Positions 59,334 to 64,000 of a stretch of 64,000 nucleotides of DNA are shown here, piece by piece. Below the pieces are notes generated by a model. The model had not been told where the DNA came from and searched no databases. It saw only the letters and a program-made list of their open reading frames with translations. Within the stretch, counting starts at the first letter, position 1. Every line of letters starts with the position of its first letter. The DNA is taken from contig NZ_KZ319369.1 of the NCBI RefSeq assembly GCF_002744715.1, positions 310,001-374,000 of the forward strand, in the 5' to 3' direction. This stretch comes from Marinobacter profundi. GTDB taxonomy: Bacteria > Pseudomonadota > Gammaproteobacteria > Pseudomonadales > Oleiphilaceae. A program made the translations under genes and the position numbers.

Positions 59334-61112
59334 ATGAATGCTCCTTTCAAACTGCGGCCCTACCAGCAGGAAGCTGTCGACGCCACGCTGAGCCATTTCC
59401 GCAAATCGGACGAGTCTGCCGTCATCGTGCTGCCCACCGGCGCGGGTAAGAGCCTGGTCATTGCCGAGTTGGCCCGGCTAGCCCGCCGCAAAATTCTGGT
59501 GCTGACCCACGTCAAAGAGCTGGTGGAGCAGAATCACGCCAAGTACCAGAGCTACGGCTTGGAAGGTGGCATCTTCTCCGCCGGGTTGAAGCGCAAGGAG
59601 AATCAGCACCAGGTCACCTTTGCCAGTGTGCAGTCCGTCGCGGCGAATCTGGATCAATTCCGGGATGAGTACTCGCTGGTCATTATCGACGAGTGCCATC
59701 GGGTCAGCGGTGAGGAAACCAGTCAGTACCAGCGGATTATCGAGTTGCTGCGGCAGCAGAATGACGCCCTCAAAGTGCTCGGGCTGACCGCCACACCCTA
59801 TCGCCTGGCCATGGGCTGGATCTATCGCTATCACTACCGGGGCTTTATTCGCGGCTCGGGTGAAGAGCAGGACAAGCCCTTTCAGCACTGCATCTACGAA
59901 CTGCCTTTGAGCTACATGATCAACCGCGGGTATCTCACCCGTCCCGAGCTGGTGAATGCGGCGGTGGCCCAATACGATTTCTCCGCGCTGGCCCAGGACC
60001 GCTTTGGCGAATACGCAGAAAAGGACGTCAACCAGCTGCTGAGCAAACACAAGCGTGTGACCCGGGCGATCATCGAGCAGGTGGTGGAGCTGGCCGCCGA
60101 CCGCAAAGGCGTGATGATCTTTGCGGCAACGGTGGAGCATGCCCGGGAGATCACCGGCTATCTGCCTGAACACGAAACCGCCCTGGTGACCGGCGCAACC
60201 GATTCGAAGGAACGGGACTTGCTGATCCAGCGCTTCAAACAGCGGCAGTTGAAGTATCTGGTGAACGTGTCCGTGCTCACCACGGGTTTTGATGCGCCCC
60301 ACGTGGACTTTATTGCCATTCTTCGGCCTACCCAGTCTGTCAGCCTGTATCAGCAGATCGTTGGCCGCGGTCTTCGTCTGGACGAAGGTAAACGGGACTG
60401 CCTGGTGATTGATTACGCGGGCAACCGTGTGAACCTGCATCACCCGGAGGTGGGGGAGCCGAAACCGAATCCCGACAGCGAGCCGGTGCAGGTATTCTGC
60501 CCGGGCTGTGGTTTTGCCAATATCTTCTGGGGCAAGACCGACAGTGAGGGCCGTGTTATCGAGCACTTTGGGCGCCGTTGCCAGGGGCTGTTGGCGCCTG
60601 CGGAAGGGGAGGAACCTGCCGGGCAGAGCGGGCGCCCGCAACAGTGCGATTACCGTTTCCGGTTCAAGGAATGCCCACATTGTGGTGGCGAGAATGACAT
60701 TGCTGCCCGTAACTGCGGGCATTGCCACCAAGCGATTATCGACCCGGATGATCAGCTGAGAGATGCACTGAAACTGAAGGACGCCATGGTGATCCGTTGT
60801 GCCGGGATGACGTTGGGCGTTGGTGGAGGCAAGCTGAGAATCACCTATCACGGCGAAGATGGGGAGGAACTCAGCGAGTCGTTCGATTTCACCAAGCCCG
60901 CGCAGCGCGCCGTGTTCAACAAACTGTTTGGCCGCAGGTTCGCCAATAGCCAGGCCCCGAAAGAGTTCAAAAAGGTGGATGCGGTGCTGGAGATGCAAAC
61001 CCTGTTGCCGGCACCGGATTTCGTGATTGCCCGCAAGCAAAAGCACTATTGGCAGGTGCAGGAACGGATTTTTGATTATCAGGGGAATTATCGTAAGGCG
61101 AACGAGCGGTAA
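59334..61112 (+). CDS. DEAD/DEAH-type helicase with zinc-ribbon tail
   Basis: This 592-residue superfamily-2 helicase has motif I PTGAGKS (residues 34-40), motif II IDECHR (residue 118 on), TATPYRL (motif III), the helicase C-terminal [11 protein letters not shown] and QIVGRGLRL (motif VI). A C-terminal zinc-binding module carries two pairs of Cys-x-x-Cys (FCPGCGF and ECPHCGG...NCGHC) in the last 200 residues. The enzyme resembles ATP-dependent DNA/RNA helicases of the RadD/YejH type involved in crosslink or recombination repair. It stands alone on the plus strand with no co-directional neighbour before the PAAR gene. Confidence 0.88.
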   Translation: MNAPFKLRPYQQEAVDATLSHFRKSDESAVIVLPTGAGKSLVIAELARLARRKILVLTHVKELVEQNHAKYQSYGLEGGIFSAGLKRKENQHQVTFASVQSVAANLDQFRDEYSLVIIDECHRVSGEETSQYQRIIELLRQQNDALKVLGLTATPYRLAMGWIYRYHYRGFIRGSGEEQDKPFQHCIYELPLSYMINRGYLTRPELVNAAVAQYDFSALAQDRFGEYAEKDVNQLLSKHKRVTRAIIEQVVELAADRKGVMIFAATVEHAREITGYLPEHETALVTGATDSKERDLLIQRFKQRQLKYLVNVSVLTTGFDAPHVDFIAILRPTQSVSLYQQIVGRGLRLDEGKRDCLVIDYAGNRVNLHHPEVGEPKPNPDSEPVQVFCPGCGFANIFWGKTDSEGRVIEHFGRRCQGLLAPAEGEEPAGQSGRPQQCDYRFRFKECPHCGGENDIAARNCGHCHQAIIDPDDQLRDALKLKDAMVIRCAGMTLGVGGGKLRITYHGEDGEELSESFDFTKPAQRAVFNKLFGRRFANSQAPKEFKKVDAVLEMQTLLPAPDFVIARKQKHYWQVQERIFDYQGNYRKANER

Positions 61113-61211
61113 CTTGGGTATTGCGGCCGCTTTGTTTACTATTGGGCGCGGCGCCAGTGACGGCACCCTCGACAATTTGGATGATTCTTCAAGGACAGAA
61201 GGAACAAAGGA

Positions 61212-62690
61212 ATGAGCAAGAACGTTGTGCTGTTGGGTGATTTGGGAACAGATCACCAGGGATTTCCCCCCACGCCGGTTATTGCCGGCTCCCCCGATGT
61301 GCTGATTGACGGCAAACCCGTTGCCCGCGTCGGCGATCCTCTCGCTCCACACGCCAAGCCCAAACATCCTCCCCACCCGCGAGCCATCGCTGCTGGCTCG
61401 GCAACGGTGCTGATCAATGGTATTCCCGCGGCTGTGACGGGGGGGGCAATTTCCTGCGGCGGCGTCACTATTGGTAGTGGCAGCGTTGTGATTGGTGATA
61501 CCCACTCACCGGCGCCGTTTTCCGCTATTTCACCCGCACCAGCAAAGCCCGCTCCGCAGGCGGCATCGTCTTCCGCCCGTGGTTTTGAAAGTACCGCTTC
61601 GGAGCCCTCAATCGCCGACGGGGCAGCGAAAAGTGCGGGTAGCGCAACGGCAGGTGGGCCGGTGGCCTCCAGCCTATCTGGGCAATTCCCAATCACCAGT
61701 GAGCCGAAGGCCGCCGTAGAGCCTGGCTACCATGTCGTCCAGAGCCCAACGAGCAAAACGGACTTGTTGACTGCCCTATATGGAGAGGCGTCGGCAAAGC
61801 CGGATCACTTTGACCGGTTGAACCCGGGCCTCGGTGAGCGTGTGTTGCCTGGTGAGATGATTGTGCTGGGTGACCCGGAAGGCATGGAGTGCACTCAAGA
61901 AGAAGCCGACTTGATGGAAGTGGCGGCGCAGGTGAACGCCCAGGTAAGGTCGCTGGAGCAGGACGAGGCGCAGTTTATCGTCAAGTATTACGATCTGTTG
62001 GAAGCCGTCACTTCAACGGGCTCGGCTGGTCTGGGTGCTGGCGCAGTGATGATTTCGAAGCAGATCGAAAGCATTGAGGCGACGCTAAAGAATATCGAGC
62101 GACTTCATCAGGACAGTTACCGTAAGCATGGTCATCTCAACCATCCGGAGTTTTTCGAGAAGCGGCAGGCGCTATTCAAGAAGCTGGATTTTGCTCTGGG
62201 GAGTTTGGCACGCAAAGGTATGTCGCTGGATGATGATGCCAAGCTCAAACGAGCGCTGGGGTTATCGTCGAAGAGTATTGTGAATAGTTGGAAGACTGCT
62301 GGGGTTGGTGGCATACCGGGGTATGCCACGCATTACGAGCGGCTGGCGACGGGTGCGAGGTATGTACGAAACGTTGGCTATTTGGGCATCACCCTGGATG
62401 CCGCTTTGTCCGCTATGAAGATCAATGAAGCCTGCAAAGCGGGCGACTATAAGGAATGTCGGGTCGTGGCGTATAGGGAGAGCGGTAAACTGGTTGGCTC
62501 TTCAATTTTTGGTGCTGCGGGAGGAGCTTTGGCTGGTGGGTGCACGTTGGTGGCTGTCACTTCTGCAGGCATAGGCGGTGTTGCCTGCGCGGTCATTGTC
62601 GGAGGTTTGGGAGCTGCGGGAGGTAGTCATTTCGGCTCTGGTGTCGGTGAGGCTATGGGCGAGCTTTTGCGGGAGTCAATTCATGAATGA
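61212..62690 (+). CDS. PAAR-domain protein, candidate type VI secretion effector
   Basis: This 492-residue protein has three parts. Residues 1-100 form a PAAR tip domain (PTPVIAGSPDVLIDGKPVARVGDPL, HPRAIAAGSATVLINGIPAA, GGVTIGSGSVVIGD), which caps the VgrG spike. Residues 100-165 are an Ala/Ser linker, and residues 175-226 look LysM-like (YHVVQSPTSKTDLL...ERVLPGEMIVLGDPEG). The C-terminal region is helical and ends with a Gly/Ala-rich hydrophobic hairpin (IFGAAGGALAGGCTLVAV and VACAVIVGGLGAAGG). This suggests a pore-forming toxin. Two small membrane proteins follow, as immunity genes would. An AAAGGA site precedes the ATG. Secretion and toxicity are inferred. Confidence 0.82.
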   Translation: MSKNVVLLGDLGTDHQGFPPTPVIAGSPDVLIDGKPVARVGDPLAPHAKPKHPPHPRAIAAGSATVLINGIPAAVTGGAISCGGVTIGSGSVVIGDTHSPAPFSAISPAPAKPAPQAASSSARGFESTASEPSIADGAAKSAGSATAGGPVASSLSGQFPITSEPKAAVEPGYHVVQSPTSKTDLLTALYGEASAKPDHFDRLNPGLGERVLPGEMIVLGDPEGMECTQEEADLMEVAAQVNAQVRSLEQDEAQFIVKYYDLLEAVTSTGSAGLGAGAVMISKQIESIEATLKNIERLHQDSYRKHGHLNHPEFFEKRQALFKKLDFALGSLARKGMSLDDDAKLKRALGLSSKSIVNSWKTAGVGGIPGYATHYERLATGARYVRNVGYLGITLDAALSAMKINEACKAGDYKECRVVAYRESGKLVGSSIFGAAGGALAGGCTLVAVTSAGIGGVACAVIVGGLGAAGGSHFGSGVGEAMGELLRESIHE

Positions 62691-63078
62691 CGGGAAGTAC
62701 GTAGACATTGTGGAAGTGATATTCCTTGTTTCAATGCTTGGAGGATTCTTCCTCCTCTTGCTTATATTGACGTTATTTTTTCCTAAAGTTGTCGAGGTTG
62801 AAAATCGCATCGCAACACCTGGCAAGCAACTGGACGGTATACGTAATGTATGGGGTAATGGTCCAATCGGGCGGTGGATGCGCGTGGTCCATGTATTTTT
62901 CTTTTTCGTCTTCAGGAACCTTCCGCGGGTTGGTCATCGCATAGAATCCAGAATGGGAGATGAGAGTGAGGCGCTTCCGAGAGGCCTAAAATTTTGGGTG
63001 ATTCTGCCAGTATCGGTTTTTTTTGCTTCAATTGTCGTGTCGGTTCTGGCGGCGTGGTTTCTTGGGGTGTTGGACTAG
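62683..63078 (+). CDS. Two-helix membrane protein, candidate immunity protein 1
   Basis: This 131-residue protein has two hydrophobic helices (about residues 10-35 and 105-128). Between them lies a conserved middle, RIATPGKQLDGIR, then WGNGPIGRWMRV and NLPRVGHRIESRMGDE. It begins inside the last codons of the PAAR gene (8-base overlap) and is therefore translationally coupled to it. Length and middle region match a second copy 135 bases on. No domain name was recognised. The position and the membrane location fit an immunity protein against a membrane-acting toxin. Confidence 0.72.
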   Translation: MNDGKYVDIVEVIFLVSMLGGFFLLLLILTLFFPKVVEVENRIATPGKQLDGIRNVWGNGPIGRWMRVVHVFFFFVFRNLPRVGHRIESRMGDESEALPRGLKFWVILPVSVFFASIVVSVLAAWFLGVLD

Positions 63079-63212
63079 CGGAAGGGCATTATGCCGGCTT
63101 CGGCTTGTAAGAAATGTCTGACGGCGTTGCACTTGGAGTTGGAGACCTCCCTATTGACGTGATGTAGAAATGGCCGGCGTGTGCGCTGGCGAAATCTAGA
63201 ACAAGGAAGTTC
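63079..63212. other. Gap between the two immunity-like genes
   Basis: These 134 bases hold no gene I can support. A reading frame interrupted by a stop gives short Gly-rich peptides (YAGFGL, then MSDGVALGVGDLPIDVM), which could be a decayed toxin end, but this is too short to decide. Confidence 0.3.
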
Positions 63213-63608
63213 ATGAGTGAAGAGCAATTAACAGAAATAGCGGCGATTACAGGCGCCGCCTCTCTGGGAACTAGCATTGTTTTGATGTTCCTGATGGTCA
63301 CGCTGTTTTTTCGTAAAACCGAGGAAGTTGAGCGGCGAATTGCAACTCCAGGTAAGCAGCTGGATGGAATCCGGATGATCTGGGGTAATGGCCCGATCGG
63401 ACGATGGATGCGGGTGGCACATGTTTACGCTTTCTTTGTATTCCGAAACCTTCCACGAATAGGATCTCGTATCGAATCCAGAATGGGTGATGAGAATGAA
63501 CCTTTGCCACTTTCGTTGAAGCTTTGGGTGATCGTGCCTTTCACTGTGTATACAGTTCTTATGTTTTTGTTTTTCTTATCAGGCTGGTATCTCGGAGCAT
63601 TCGACTAG
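63213..63608 (+). CDS. Two-helix membrane protein, candidate immunity protein 2
   Basis: This 131-residue protein is a paralogue of the gene just upstream. The central ~50 residues (RIATPGKQLDGIR...RIESRMGDE) are nearly the same, while both ends and transmembrane helices differ. It has its own AAGGAAG ribosome site. It may protect against a different toxin variant, or be a duplicated immunity gene. The difference at the ends suggests diversifying change in the membrane parts, but this is by eye only. No domain name was recognised. Confidence 0.7.
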   Translation: MSEEQLTEIAAITGAASLGTSIVLMFLMVTLFFRKTEEVERRIATPGKQLDGIRMIWGNGPIGRWMRVAHVYAFFVFRNLPRIGSRIESRMGDENEPLPLSLKLWVIVPFTVYTVLMFLFFLSGWYLGAFD

Positions 63609-63663
63609 CGAGGGGTTCTACCCCGTTGCCTGAGGTCGCTTGCATATATTGTCAACTCGAAGG

Positions 63664-64000
63664 CTATTTCCGGAAAACCAGCAGCCGGTTGTTCGCTGGC
63701 ATGGCATGGTTCTCCGCGAGGTTCAGGCCCACCGATTCCGCCAGTGCAATCAGATCTTCCAGATCCCGGATGCCCATGTGGGATGCGCGGGCTCTCAGAT
63801 ATTGGTCAAACTGTCTGTTGCTTTCACTGGTATATCGGCCGTGGTTGTTGAACGGGCCATACAGACAAAAGGCCCCATCATTTGGCAGGCGCTCGCCAAT
63901 GTTGCGAAACATCTGTTCGACTTCGCTCCACGCCATGATGTGGGCGGTGTTTGCCGAGAACGCCCAGATGAAGGATTCGACGGGCCAGGGTGCGGTGCAT
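63664..64000 (-). CDS. DUF938 family SAM-dependent methyltransferase, C-terminal part
   Basis: This is the 3' part (about 111 codons) of a gene that continues past the right edge. It reads FIWAFSANTAHIMAWSEVEQMFRNIGERLPNDGAFCLYGPFNNHGRYTSESNRQFDQYLR and ends HAMPANNRLLVFRK, the typical DUF938 C-terminus. The family is a class I methyltransferase-like group of unknown substrate. The SAM loop lies outside the window. It is convergent with the immunity-like genes. Confidence 0.88.
   Translation of the reverse strand, partial: CTAPWPVESFIWAFSANTAHIMAWSEVEQMFRNIGERLPNDGAFCLYGPFNNHGRYTSESNRQFDQYLRARASHMGIRDLEDLIALAESVGLNLAENHAMPANNRLLVFRK

Noticed and set aside
59478..61505. A 675-codon open frame on the minus strand opposite the helicase and the start of the PAAR gene.
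   Set aside because: It mirrors two recognised genes, crosses the gap between them and has no protein motif. Long antisense frames are expected in GC-rich coding DNA.
63097..63171. Remnant of a displaced toxin C-terminus between the two immunity-like genes.
   Set aside because: Only about 22 codons interrupted by a stop, with loose similarity; too short to support.

Overview
The window is a GC-rich bacterial chromosome segment. Its gene content fits a marine, oil-degrading gammaproteobacterium of the Marinobacter type: a wax-ester synthase/DGAT, a FadL-type outer-membrane protein, a DesT-like desaturase regulator, the prkA-yeaH-spoVR stress cluster, and a urea transport plus urease block. 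This placement is inferred from gene content and not from a marker gene. I found no rRNA, tRNA, CRISPR array, insertion sequence or prophage.

Layout. 1-2.8 kb: 5' end of a ferredoxin-reductase-like gene, a divergent TetR regulator and a wax-ester synthase. 3-6.6 kb: a small outer-membrane protein, lrgAB-like genes and a TrpB-like enzyme. 6.6-13.4 kb: on the minus strand, prkA, yeaH and spoVR followed by a PhoD-like phosphatase. 13.7-22.1 kb: a DUF6351 hydrolase, thiopurine methyltransferase, hydroxyacid dehydrogenase, FadL, YihY and DUF445 proteins. 22.4-28.1 kb: rsmE, bioA (with a BirA-like operator), a DUF2505 gene, an NnrU-like gene and a polar amino-acid ABC transporter. 28.3-33.2 kb: a complete S-adenosylmethionine cycle set on the minus strand (ArsR/methyltransferase regulator, metK, ahcY, metF) with two matching candidate operators and structured intergenic DNA. 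33.4-38.8 kb: tkt, epd, pgk, fba. 38.9-39.8 kb: the joined remnants of a divergent MocR/flavin-oxidase pair. 39.8-42.9 kb: a secreted PHB-depolymerase-like esterase and an M20 amidohydrolase. 43.2-54.4 kb: urtABCDE and ureDABCEFG in one tightly packed plus-strand block behind a candidate sigma-54 promoter. 54.6-59.1 kb: small and accessory genes, including a decayed hydrolase. 59.3-61.1 kb: a DEAD/DEAH helicase. 61.2-63.6 kb: a PAAR-tipped candidate type VI secretion effector followed by two paralogous two-helix membrane proteins that look like immunity proteins. The right edge holds the 3' part of a DUF938 methyltransferase.

How the genes work together. The urt/ure block imports urea and hydrolyses it to ammonia, and its candidate promoter suggests nitrogen control. 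metK, ahcY and metF make, recycle and re-supply the SAM methyl cycle under a SahR-type regulator. tkt, epd, pgk and fba link the pentose-phosphate pathway, PLP synthesis and glycolysis/gluconeogenesis. The most novel-looking items are the PAAR effector with its duplicated immunity-like genes, a dispersed 54-nt intergenic element whose flanking arms differ between copies but pair within each copy, and a nested hairpin between metK and ahcY.
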